DNA from: Pterois miles
Lineage: Eukaryota > Chordata > Actinopteri > Perciformes > Scorpaenidae
Reading direction: 5' to 3'
Assembly: GCA_947000775.1 (NCBI GenBank)
Contig: CAMQGK010000552.1
Span: 6,016,001-6,080,000 of the forward strand
Length of the DNA stretch: 64,000 nt
Shown here: positions 32,366-42,976 of the stretch, piece after piece
Layout of the letters: the number at the start of each line of letters is the position of its first letter
How positions within the stretch are numbered: the stretch's first letter is position 1
The notes under the pieces: model-generated
The model's input: only the letters and a program-made list of their open reading frames with translations
Told to the model about the DNA's origin: nothing
Databases searched by the model: none
Program-made: the position numbers and the translations under genes

Positions 32366-35300
32366 TCTAACCTTAACATTACCTTAACTACAGTTCATTT
32401 TCCATAACCACAATCTTTTCCTAAACTTAACCATCCTATGAAAAGACAAGTTCTGGAGAAAAAGAGGCCTCTGCACCGTAGTTACTTGTGAGCTTGTTAG
32501 TTGAGATTGAGGCTTGATTGTTTGGGCTTGTTGAAGTGGTTCTGAATTGGGTTATTTCATTTCGAACACAGCAGTGTGCAATGATAAGCTGGAAGTGAGC
32601 ATGGCTCATGTACCCTGCTCCTGCAACACTCTCAACCACCATACCAACTCTGAATAACTTTGATGATCGATTAATCTGGTTTGAGTAATTTTTTTTTAAG
32701 AAAAGTCAAAATTCTCGGATTCCAGCCTCTCAAATATGAATATTGTCTTTAGACAGTAAACTGAATATCTATGAGCTGTGCACAAAACAAGACGTTTGAG
32801 GACGTCATCTTTCGGAAAACACTGCTGACAACATTTTTCACCATTTTATAGACGAAACAACAATTCTATTCATCAAGACAATAATCAACAGATTAATCAA
32901 CAATGAAAATAACCATTAAGTGTTTAAATTGGCAAGCAGTCTTAAAGTTTGACCATCTTTTGTGGAAAAGCTTTGGAGGATTTGAAAAGCAATTACAAAC
33001 TCTCACAGATTGGGATTAAGTGATTTGATGCTGGTCGTCTTGTAACGTGAGTAGTCTTGATGATCATCACCGAGTTAATCATCAGCACCTCCGTGCAGCA
33101 GGAGTGTGTCTGAGGCTCCACAGTGCTGCTCATCTATATCCATTTAGCCCCTAATCATTAGCTCCTCCTCTGCCAGCTGAGAGCTCTGATCTGCAAACAT
33201 TGATTGGGATCAATAATTCACACCGCAGCTTTAATATTTGATGTGTGGGGCTATAATCTGTTGGGGGGATAAGTGCCAGCGTTGAGTGTGAAACACACAC
33301 ACAGTTCCTGCTGATTTGTGATTATATCCCTTGCTTTGCCTCCTCTCTGTCTCCATTGCGAGCTGTTTCAGAGCGCCACCGAGCCGCCGCTGAATATTTG
33401 ATGTGTCAGGTTGATTGTGGAGTCGACCCCAGACCGCGGTCACCGAGGGTTTCTCTGTCTCACGGTCCGGCACCCGGCATTGATCAGATCGGCCACCTGC
33501 TACTCCCTCATCTGAAAATAATGAAACTATTGAACCGCACTCGCAGAACTGGTAGGACAAGAGAAATGCTTTTAACTTGTGTTAACATCAGCGGAAACCT
33601 TCATTACAGTCCTCTCTGTTTTATTAATTCCTCTGAGCCTCGTTTTAGAGGCACATTGGCAGGATAATTTTAAAGTTAAACTCTACCTGGCACATTTATT
33701 CTCTCAAGATAAAGAGTCTCAGTCATCCAGGATATCTTAACGTTTCTTCAAGTTTCTTTTGTATTCTAGATATTTTCCAACATTGTGTGTAGAAAAATGC
33801 AGTGAGAGCAGACTGTTTATGGGTTAATCAAGCTCTCTGTGTCCCAAAGATCATGACATCTTGTCTTTTACTGCTAATTTCCAGTTCTGAACATATTTGC
33901 CAAAGATCGAGACACAATCTGTCTTTGCAAGATTTTTTTGACACAGTGCGACTGGCTGTAGCTTTTGTGGGTTGTTGTGTATTGCCGACATTTCAAGTGC
34001 ACATATTTTCCATTGTACCTCCATGACGTGGTTAAGAAGTCTGGCTAAAGCCGGTAAAGGCTATTCACCCTGCGCTCCATTTGTAAGCCAGGATCATCCT
34101 TGGCCCTGGGCTAAAAATATGTATAACATTTATCAAACTTTGCACAATATAAACTAAATCAACGAAGGAGTAAAGACTAGATTTGGATAGAGGGTCCCTA
34201 TTAAAGGAATAATTGGACATTTTTGGGAAATGCGGTTTCTTTGCTGAGAGTTTTATAATTTCCACAATAAGGGTCTCATGGACATGAAGTGATGCAGAAT
34301 TGTGACGAGAATCATTTATACGGGTTTCCTCTCGCCGCAAACCAACAATCTTGAAGCTCCTCAAAATTCTCCATTTCCCTGCCCAGCTGCATCTATGTAG
34401 TTTGAAAACTTTGGATGTGACCAGACAGGCGAAAATCTGCCTCATGGTAGCTCCGCGAAAGGCCGTGTCTGATGGTGATGTCACTTATTTGGTCTTGCAG
34501 AACCTCGCAGATGTGGGAAACATAAATCACACTTAATTTGAGAAGATTGATGTCACTCTCTAAATCTATACGGTAAATATGAAGCTACAACCTGCTTTAC
34601 ACTAACAGGGAATGATACAATCTTTGTACCATAACGCTGCAATTTTACAGTGTCACTGCCAATAAACTTCTCAGACAAACAGCTAAATTATAAAAAATTA
34701 CCCCCAATTTTTTTTTTTTTGTCTTTTGAGGGTTTTTTCCATCATCCCACAAATTAAAAACAAATTCCAGTTGAGCATCTCCTCCTCTTCCTTTTGTGCA
34801 TTGCATTGTGGGAGAAGAGCGTCCATCAACAGTGCACGAAAAACAAGTTCAGTTTTTCTAGTCTGGATACTGACTGTATGATTCTACTTAATTTTCACAT
34901 GAAGCTACAACCTGCCTGCAACTGGCTGTCTGTTAGCTTAGCTTAGCATAAAGACTGAAAGCAGGGGGAAACAGCTAGCCTTGCTCAGTCCAAAGGTAAC
35001 AAAAGTCCACCTTCTAGCAAACACTAAGTTAACACTAACACTTAGACCTCATTTGTTTAAATTGATACAAAAAATGAAGCATTAATATCTACAATTTTTC
35101 TGTTTTTCAGACAGACAGAACTGAACCCACTTGGTTGTCTCAACAATAAAGTGTCTTGCCTTGTCAGATTTAGTTGTAGCAATATTCACCATATTCCCAG
35201 ATGTCAGCCATTATATCACTTTGGCGACAAACCAATAAACATGATGGCCCAAATTACGGAAATAAAATCCAAGTTGTACTACACTGGAATTATTGTTTAA

Positions 35301-35373
35301 AGTGCTGAGTATACTGTACATCTGCAGATAAACAGTGTTGAAATTATTGCCCTTTTATACACAGTTCCCTCAT

Positions 35374-35813
35374 TTCAAAGGGGAACACCACCTAAATTAA
35401 GAATACCAATATGTTATTTCCTTGTAAAGTTCAATCAATATTGATGAACGTGAGCTCCTCTCTCAAAGCCAGAAACCAGAGAAGTAAGTCTCAGACTGGT
35501 GATATCATGGGGTACAAAGTCTGGCGCTGCTCCAGGCTGATTTTGTGGACCCACAGTTTGTTTTCTTTTTTATACCCAAATGAGCTTTACTCTATTACAG
35601 TGTTGTCAGATGTGAAACAGAAAATGTTCCCAGAACATCCCCCAGTGTTGTCTAGGACATCTCTCCCAGTTCATGGTCTATGGAGCAGATCCAGACGTTG
35701 TACCTGATGAGATCACAAGTTTGAGGTTTAGCACCTCAGGTTTTGGATTTGGGAGAGAGCAGACCATAGGATAACATGTATGAATTTTGAAAATGGGTGT
35801 AACTCCCCTTTAA
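35374..35813. mobile_element. MITE, AAAGGGGAACACCACC family
   Basis: Starts CAAAGGGGAACACCACC and ends GGGTGTAACTCCCCTTTAA. Shares AGTTCAATCAATA, AAAGCCAGAAACCAGAGAAG, CAAATGAGCTTTACTCTATT and ATAACATGTATGAATTTTG with 11236-12084. Confidence 0.8.
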
Positions 35814-37073
35814 GGGGCCAAAAGCATTAAGACAAATTAATATTACTATAAATAAAGTTATAATTTATTTTTGCTGTCAGATTGACTGTCTACAGTCAGA
35901 TTTGCACTGCAGCCTGCTTTAGGGCTTTCTGCCTTCAGGGTGTTTGACACATGATTAGCTAGTCCAAGGATTTACTGTATGTCTGTATGTTTTGGATCAT
36001 TTTCCTGCTGTGCTGTCCTAAAATATTCATATTGCGTATAAAAAGGGCTACATATCTGACACGTCTCACCTAAAATAGACAACTAGTCCTCCAACTGGCA
36101 AAATAGGTCATCGCCCTCCAAAAAGACCCATATGCTGATCAGGACAAAACACACGATGGGACTATTTCAAAAAAACATCATACGACTGTTTTCTGATCTT
36201 CTGTACATAATTAAGGTTTGATTTAGTTATTTGTACACCCAGCTGTCCACTGAGAGCTGCTACCTAAAGCTATGATCAGTGAGCAGTTGCCTTCGTGGTT
36301 TCCAGTGTAAATATGAAGGCAGCCATGTCGCTTAGGTCGCAGCAGCACTCTCACACACATGAACGGCTATTTCCCACCGCCATCTGAGATAATGATGGTC
36401 AAACTTTTGCAGCTTGCCACTGTCACTCATTGTGTTACTATGGCAACCACACAAACCCCTGATTTTACTGGTACCTGGAGTTCACTGAACAATACACCTC
36501 ATTACCAGCTGTGAACATATAGAAATATAAAAATATTTGTGGAGTAACATCAACTTCAGTGTCTGATTATCTGGTCTGGGCTGAGAGCTAAACCTGATTT
36601 AGCATAGTGCTAATAGTTTAAGATACATGTTTAAGATGAGTATGGGTGAATAGAAACAAACTGAAGTGTATGTACAGGTCAGTTCTAGGATAGGAGGTAG
36701 CGGATAGCTGCCACAACAGTTGTTGCCAGGGGGGGAAAAAGTATTTAGACATTTTACTAAAGTAAAAAAAATATCAATATCACATTGCTGAAAATGTCAC
36801 TTAAGTTAAAGTATAAATGTATTTGCAGAAAAAAAAAAATTACTTAAAGTGTCAAAAGTAAAAGTACTTATTAGGCAGCAGAATGGACCCTTTCACTGAA
36901 ATGCTACTGTATTATAAACTATATGATCTGATTGTTATTACTATAACTTTCTAATTGAACTACCACGCTTTACTAGTTGGTAGTTCAAGCCTTAACAATA
37001 TATCATTTTAGAAACTGAGCAAAAGTTTTTGTGTAAAATGTTAATCTGAAGTGTAACTAGTGTAACTCGTCAT

Positions 37074-37258
37074 CTTCCTTGTGGACCGAGCTCTGTCTCA
37101 CCTGGGGAAGCCTGGGGGCACTGTGAGGATCATGTTCTTTGATTTCTCCAGTGCTTTCAACACCATCCAGCGGACACTTTTGGGGGACAAACTGGGGATT
37201 GCAGGGGTAGATCAAAATCTTACATCCTGGGTATTGGGGTACCTCAAAAAGCCCAAAG
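37074..37258 (+). pseudogene. Non-LTR retrotransposon reverse transcriptase fragment
   Basis: The frame reads VDRALSHLGKPGGTVRIMFF then DFSSAFNTIQRTLLGDKLG and SWVLGYL. FFDFSSAFNTIQ, with its leading aspartate, is the typical catalytic-region motif of fish LINE reverse transcriptases (CR1/L2/Rex-like). Similarity ends at about 37240 where G-rich sequence begins, so only some 55-60 residues remain. No endonuclease domain, start or tail is present: a dead fragment. Confidence 0.85.
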
Positions 37259-37277
37259 TTTTTGGGGGAGGAGTTCT

Positions 37278-37287
37278 TTGGGGGGGG

Positions 37288-37320
<33 letters not shown>

Positions 37321-37459
37321 CGCGGTTCTTCTTCATAACTCAAAATAAAGAATTCATTAACAATTAATAAACTGTCAACTGGAGGAGTTTTGTGGGGGAT
37401 TTTGTTTTGGGGGGCTTATATTGGGGGGGGGGGGGGGGGGGGGGGGTTCGGAGTTGGGT

Positions 37460-37502
<43 letters not shown>
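37278..37502 (+). repeat. Cluster of long poly-G tracts
   Basis: G runs of about 30 (37291-37320), about 23 (37424-37446) and about 43 (37460-37502) bases, with further GGGG-rich sequence to 37690. The filler between them is AT-rich and not repetitive. Length is likely unreliable; assembly error at the end of a LINE is possible. Confidence 0.85.
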
Positions 37503-37503
<1 letters not shown>

Positions 37504-37696
37504 GCAGGGAAGAGATTAGATGGTGACATCTTATAATGGGTGTTCCCTGAAAATAAACTGTGGCACAACCCCGCACTCCATAAGGAAGGCCGGGGTAGTG
37601 TTTGCTGGGGCTGGGTCTTTTGGAGTGGGGAATATTGAAAACTTTCTATGAAGGGGGATAGATATTTTGGGGGGTTGTGGGGGGGGGGTCCCTGTG

Positions 37697-37985
37697 AAAG
37701 GCATGGAGGATCAAAGCTCTGTCTACCTGCCAAAATCAAAATGAATAATAAAATGATTTAAGAAACAGAGGCCTGCACATGCAGTGGTTGGCACTTTTAC
37801 ATTTTATTGTGGATGGACGTCTTCCTTTTTTTTTCTGTGGTAATCCAGTGTGGGTTTTTCTTAACTAGTCAGAAAAGATTAGATTAACAAGTGTAAAAAG
37901 TACAATATTTCCGGCTGAGAAAGGCATGGAGGACAAAACCTGCCAAAATCAAAATGAATAATAAAATGATTTAAGAAAAAGAGGG
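37697..37985 (+). repeat. Direct repeat pair (~70 bp)
   Basis: 37697-37770 and 37918-37983 share GAAAGGCATGGAGGA, then CTGCCAAAATCAAAATGAAT and AATAAAATGATTTAAGAAA. The first copy has a few extra bases (TCAAAGCTCTGTCTA). They flank about 150 bp that includes GTGCACTTTTACATTTTATTG-like sequence; either a local duplication or duplicated assembly. Confidence 0.8.
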
Positions 37986-38039
37986 TGCAAAAGGAGGGGG
38001 TGGGACTAACCCCCCCCAGGAAGGGGGGGGTAGGTTTGA

Positions 38040-38785
38040 ATCCGGGGGTCTGTCTGTGTGGAGTTTGCATGTTCGCCCCATATTAGCGTGGGTTTTCTCC
38101 AGGTACTCTGGTTTCCTCCCACAGTCCAAAAACATGCAGGTTCGGTTAATTGATTCTAAATTGCCCATAGGTGTAACGCCAGGGATCAGAAATGAACTGG
38201 ACTCAGATGCACGACTCAGGCACCCAGGCAGCGTGAAAGAGAATATGTCTTTACAACAGGCAGGGTCAAAAAACAAGCAGAGATTCATTTACCAAAACAC
38301 AGACACTAGGAAAAAACACTGGAACCAGGGTCACCGGGAAGGATCAGCAACGAACTGACAACATGAGGAAGGGAGGCCACACATTGTGAGGGAGTGAACG
38401 AGACACAGGTGGACACAATCAGGGGCGGGGCTACAATCAGACACAGGTGAGTTGAGGCAAAGTAGGTCAGGGGGCGTGGAGACACACAAGGGCAGGAAGT
38501 GCATTGAATCTGAAAGGAGAGGGAAGGTTAGTGATTTCAAAATAAAGCAGGAAGTGATAATAATGAAAATGAAAAGACAGAACAAAACATGACCTCGGAT
38601 CTGGTGGTTGTAACAATAGGTGTGTATGTGAACGTGAATGGTTGTCTCTCTATCTGTCAGCCCTCTGATGGACTGGAGACCCGTCCAGGATGAACCCCGC
38701 CTTCGACCAGTGTCAGCTGGGGTCGGCTCCAGCCCACCCCTGACCCCTAATGGGACAAGTGATTACAGATGGATGGACTCCAGAA
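38040..38785 (+). mobile_element. Interspersed repeat copy split by a solo LTR
   Basis: Left part runs GTGTGGAGTTTGCATGTTCG to TTGATTCTAAATTGCCCATAG; right part resumes GTGTGTATGTGAACGTGAATG and continues GGGTCGGCTCCAGCC to GGACAAGTGATTACAGATGG. Same family as 120-405, in the opposite orientation. Confidence 0.8.
38172..38615 (-). mobile_element. Solo LTR (444 bp) with 5-bp target duplication
   Basis: Begins TGTAACGCC and ends GTTGTAACA, i.e. TG...CA ends, flanked on both sides by ATAGG (38167-38171 and 38616-38620). Removing it with one ATAGG restores the host repeat. It has no coding sequence, primer-binding site or second LTR, so it looks like the product of LTR-LTR recombination. The minus orientation is favoured by its start TGTTACAACCACCAG and end CCCTGGCGTTACA. 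Family (Gypsy, BEL or ERV) undetermined. Confidence 0.75.
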
Positions 38786-40250
38786 ATAAATAAATAATAT
38801 ACAATAATACAATAATATAAATAACAGCTAGGTAGGCATTAATTCATTGATAAAATGTGACATAAATTCAAATTTGTTTTAATTTGCTTCTTTGTTTATT
38901 TATTTTTACATTGTTTCCCCTATTTATTTGTTTATATATTTATTTTTCACTTTGGCAGGTTTCATCCTCCGGGGTAAGGAAGTGGAGTAGAAATAAAAAA
39001 AAAAAAAATGAAAATAATCAGGTAAAGCACAAGTACATCACAACTGTACTTCAGTACAGAGCATGAGTAAATGTACGTAGTTACTTTACAGAGCTGGTTG
39101 TTGCCCACTTCAAATACAGAAAATTGGTGTCGTTGATTAACGGACACAGTGATAAGCACTCTGAAAATACCGTAGGAGCTTTTGTGGTGCAAGAGCACTT
39201 CTTGTTTTTCTGGTGAGGACAACCATGACATGATTGTGATCATCAAGCACCCGTAATCCAGCTGACAGCCAGCAGTTTAACCTCAAAGTCACTCATACTT
39301 TATTTAATATTTATGGACTGTGGTGTACTTTATTTATAATCTGTACATAGTACATAGATTTTCCTTGTCGGACACATTGAGATGCTAAATTTCAACTGAA
39401 TCATTTTTAGGAACCATTTTAATCTTCCTGTGACTCACCTTTGGGATCCATCCCAAATGTTTAACAGCCATGATGCTAATTATGAGCCGGTGCATCAAGA
39501 GAGGCTTGAAAACCTATTTTTCTATCTATCTACCTGTACATCTAGATGTCTGTAGATCTGTCATGACTGGATTGTCAAATAGGAATAGAGTATCTTTCAT
39601 GCTGAGGGTGGCCACGTAAACAGAGTATACACCCTGCTGTGTGACAATAATTGAGACAATTGTGTTTGTTCACAAGCTTCACTAAGAACAGGGGTGTGAG
39701 CAAAATCCATTTACCTTTCTACTTCAGAGAAATCCTGCGCTGTATTCCACCCGGATGACTTTAATCCTACTTTGCAGTCCACAGTGACTTTACACACTCC
39801 TAAAAGCAGTGGCATGGAAGAAAGTCATTAGGTCGACGACTGCTGCTCCACAGGGAATTATTATTGTCATTATCTACCATATGGTGAAGTATTATTTAGT
39901 CGCTGAGGCTCGGAGATGTCAGGAGAATTAAAAGCCTCCTTTTCTTTCAAACAAAACACCAGAAGTTGTTTATTTCTCCTCACAAGCGGAGAGGAGCAGT
40001 TCTTTTAATCTTTTATCGCCTTCAGTATCAAGTGTGTGTGTTTTTTTGCAGCGTGACAGGAAGATTTTATCATTCATTTAGATTCATTTGGAATTCTATC
40101 CATTCAGGATCACATTCATATTTTAATCGCGTTCATGTAAAATTCCCTCACAAGCACTCCGAGGGAAATTCATGAAGAACACCGACAATCTGGCAGGCTT
40201 TTTTAAAAAACTTTTCAACTGGTGCCATATGAAAGAGTTTGTGTTTTGCA

Positions 40251-40251
40251 C

Positions 40252-40299
<48 letters not shown>

Positions 40300-40308
40300 C
40301 TGTGTGTG
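40251..40308 (+). repeat. (GT)n microsatellite
   Basis: About 24 GT units, then ATCTGTGTGTGCATGTG. Confidence 0.9.
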
Positions 40309-41051
40309 CATGTGTATTTAAATGATGGTTGCATTGGAAATGTTTTTCAGCTTCCCTCCGACATCTCTTGCTGAGGGAGATGAGAGGAGCTGACACACAG
40401 AATTAAAAATATCTCTCAATAGCACTCCCACACACACGCTGCAACCCAAGAGGCCACACACACACACACACACACATTTACGCACACAAACACACACGTT
40501 AACACACAGCCTACTGCTGAAGACTCTCCTTTTCTTCATCCTTTTCATTTCTCCTCTTGTGCATATGGATGCATAGCATACGTACAATCTGCTGGCTGTT
40601 GCGCGCTTTAAAAATACATTAAAGCAACAGTGTAGAGGTGTCAAAGGCAGCTTTAAAGGATTTTTTTTTTCATTCGGTTATCTTTGACCTCCCATTTTAG
40701 CATATTTATACATGCTAACATCATGTCAGAATGTAAGAATAAATCCATTTAGCTTTGCACAGTGATTATGCGGACAGCGCGGTTCACATGGTCTTTTAGC
40801 GGCTGTATAAATATCAGTGTTTATGCATAAGAGCTGGTTTCTGTGTTCATCTATTCCTGTCCTCTGCAGGAGAAGCATGGAGCTAATTGTGTTTGTATGA
40901 ATGGCAGCAAGCAGGTTTATTCATGAATGCAAACAACACTGCAGCAGCTTCCACAGCCCCGGCGGAGGGCTCCTATTCATGAATGTGCCGAAGATCCCAG
41001 TCTGCTTAGGTCCCATTTATCTGTCTCTGTGTCTCCCTGCCAAATGGCTGC

Positions 41052-41053
<2 letters not shown>

Positions 41054-41130
<77 letters not shown>
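41054..41130 (+). repeat. (CA)n microsatellite
   Basis: About 38 uninterrupted CA units after GGCTGCCATA. Confidence 0.95.
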
Positions 41131-41132
<2 letters not shown>

Positions 41133-41291
41133 GGTCCATGAACAGGAAATCACCTGGCTATGATTATGGGGAGCAGGGCGCCCGACAAATCAGAATCAAA
41201 GCTGCAATCTCGGGGTCACATAGTTTGAGGCGAGGCTAGATTGGCTCTGACATTTTCAAAGTCTATCAGAAATTTATGGATTTACTTGCTC

Positions 41292-41296
<5 letters not shown>

Positions 41297-41333
<37 letters not shown>
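41297..41333 (+). repeat. (CA)n microsatellite
   Basis: About 18 CA units, 165 bp downstream of the previous CA array. Confidence 0.9.
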
Positions 41334-41337
<4 letters not shown>

Positions 41338-41616
41338 CGTACCACACAGCTACCACTGCATGTCTACACCCTCCTCCACACTCACCCACTTTCTGTGTTT
41401 TCTTGCATGGACGGTGGGAGAGGTTTTGTGTGGTTCGGTCACCTCTGAAGCTTTCATCTGCACCACCCCGTCCTTGATGTCAGAGCCTCAATTTGGAGAA
41501 ATGTCAGTGAGCACAATGAGCCGGCAGGGCAGGGCGCTGTGTCACTGCGGCGCAGACAGATACAAACACATCAGCTGCACTCATCATCTCAAACCCACCT
41601 GAAAGAAAGTCAGACA

Positions 41617-41648
<32 letters not shown>

Positions 41649-41989
41649 AAGGATAGAGAGAGGGAGCCAGGGTGTCAGATTGGGAAACACCTCAGCAGCA
41701 TATCAGTCACAACTGCTAGCCTTACTGCCTATGTTGCCATGGCAACAGGGGACTGTCAAGGCATCCTGGAGGGAGGGAAGGTCCGAAAATCTGCAGCTGT
41801 CACTTACTTCAGGAGAGGGAGAAATGGAGCCTGTGTGTTTGTGTTGCGCTGCCTGGCTGCTGTTTCACTTCACCACACTTCACGGGTAAGATGATAAAGA
41901 TGAGACGCTTTGAACTGAGCCAGCGAGGATATGAGATGAAAAATAATGCTGCAACTGATGTTCCAAAACAATTTAAAGATGTTGAAGGC

Positions 41990-42976
41990 TTCAGTGTGTA
42001 GGATTTAGGGGGATCTACTGGCAGATAGATTCACATGTTCATGTTTTCATTGGCGTATAATCACCTGACATTGTGTTGTCATTAGCTTCGAAAGCCCGTC
42101 ATATCTACAAAGGGAGCGGATCCTCTTCATGGAGTCCACCATGTTGCGCCGCCATGTTTCTTCAATAGCCCAAACCAAACTCTCGTTCTAGAGAGAGACT
42201 TTATTTTACACATTTTTATGTTACCTGAAGGCCACCATAGTTCTCTGACACGTTTGTGAAACTGCAGTAATGTGAGTCACAGAGTGCAAAAGCAGCCGCT
42301 GTCTGACTTCCGTTGCTCCTAAAGTAGTGTTATCATGGTACAGTTACCACAGTCTTGCATTTTGGGGCTCACGTTACCTTAGTCTTGGAAAGGGAGGGGT
42401 GAGCGGAGAAGTACTCAGTTGTTTGCAATCTGCAGCTGCACCACTAGATGCCACCAAATACTGCTGTGGACGTCACATTAGCTCAGATCCAAAAGTCACA
42501 CAATAACTAACAGACTGATACAGTGGTAGACCAGAAACTCCTTTGTTCAGTAAGGTAAAATGACCGTTTTTGTAAATGGAGTCTGGTGGCTTTTCAGAGT
42601 GCCCCATGTCACTCTGCCATGTTTTTACAGTATCACAGAATGAACAATCAAACACTGGCTCTAGAGAGAGACTTTCCCATTTTTATGTTACCTGAAGGCC
42701 ACCGTAGTCCTCTAGCATGCTTGTGAAACTGCAGTAATGTGAGGAGCAGAGTGCAAAACCGTGGTACCTCCAGCCACTGTTTGAATTCTGTTGCTCCTTA
42801 AGTAGTGTTATTATGACCTCTGAGTGAACCCTGAAAGATACCATTGCCTTAAAGTTTTTGCACTTGATGGCTCACATTACTGCAGTTGAGGAAAGGGACG
42901 AATGAGCAGAGTGGTACTCAGATGGTTGCTATCTGCTACCACACTTCTAGATGCCACTACACACTGTACCTTTAAG
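41990..42976 (+). mobile_element. Two tandem MITE copies, TTAAAGG-CAGTGTGTA family
   Basis: First copy 41990-42465: TTCAGTGTGTAGGATTTAGGG, GGCGTATAATCACCTGACA, CTAGATGCCACCAAATACTG. The second (42595-42976) lacks the left end, begins near CCCCATGTCACTCTGCCATG and ends CACACTGTACCTTTAA. Both carry the long variant with GTGAAACTGCAGTAATGTGAG. Confidence 0.75.

Larger units (their letters stand above)
27241..36700. other. Gene-poor interval, repeats
   Basis: No exon recognised. Contains a GT array, a partial SINE (28628-28880), a diverged repeat (about 29000-29720), three MITEs (31277-31743, 34201 onward, 35374-35813) and a CCAGCAGGGGGCGACTCC repeat (31842-32365). 33030-33560 is less repeat-like and is a candidate conserved element. 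Confidence 0.6.
36701..39100. other. Nested repeat cluster
   Basis: Outer AAGTAC-rich MITE-like sequence appears at 36720-36900 and again at 39010-39090. Between lie a LINE reverse-transcriptase fragment, poly-G tracts, a direct repeat, and an interspersed repeat interrupted by a solo LTR. This is the most rearranged part of the window. Confidence 0.6.

Noticed and set aside
33231..33560. 109-codon minus-strand ORF
   Set aside because: No recognised domain or splice context; the region is better viewed as possible non-coding conserved DNA.
37081..37338. Host gene with reverse-transcriptase motif
   Set aside because: FDFSSAFNTIQ is a LINE hallmark and the frame decays into poly-G; treated as a retroelement fragment.
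37364..37739. Proline-rich minus-strand ORFs
   Set aside because: Translation of poly-G/poly-C tracts; no conserved protein.
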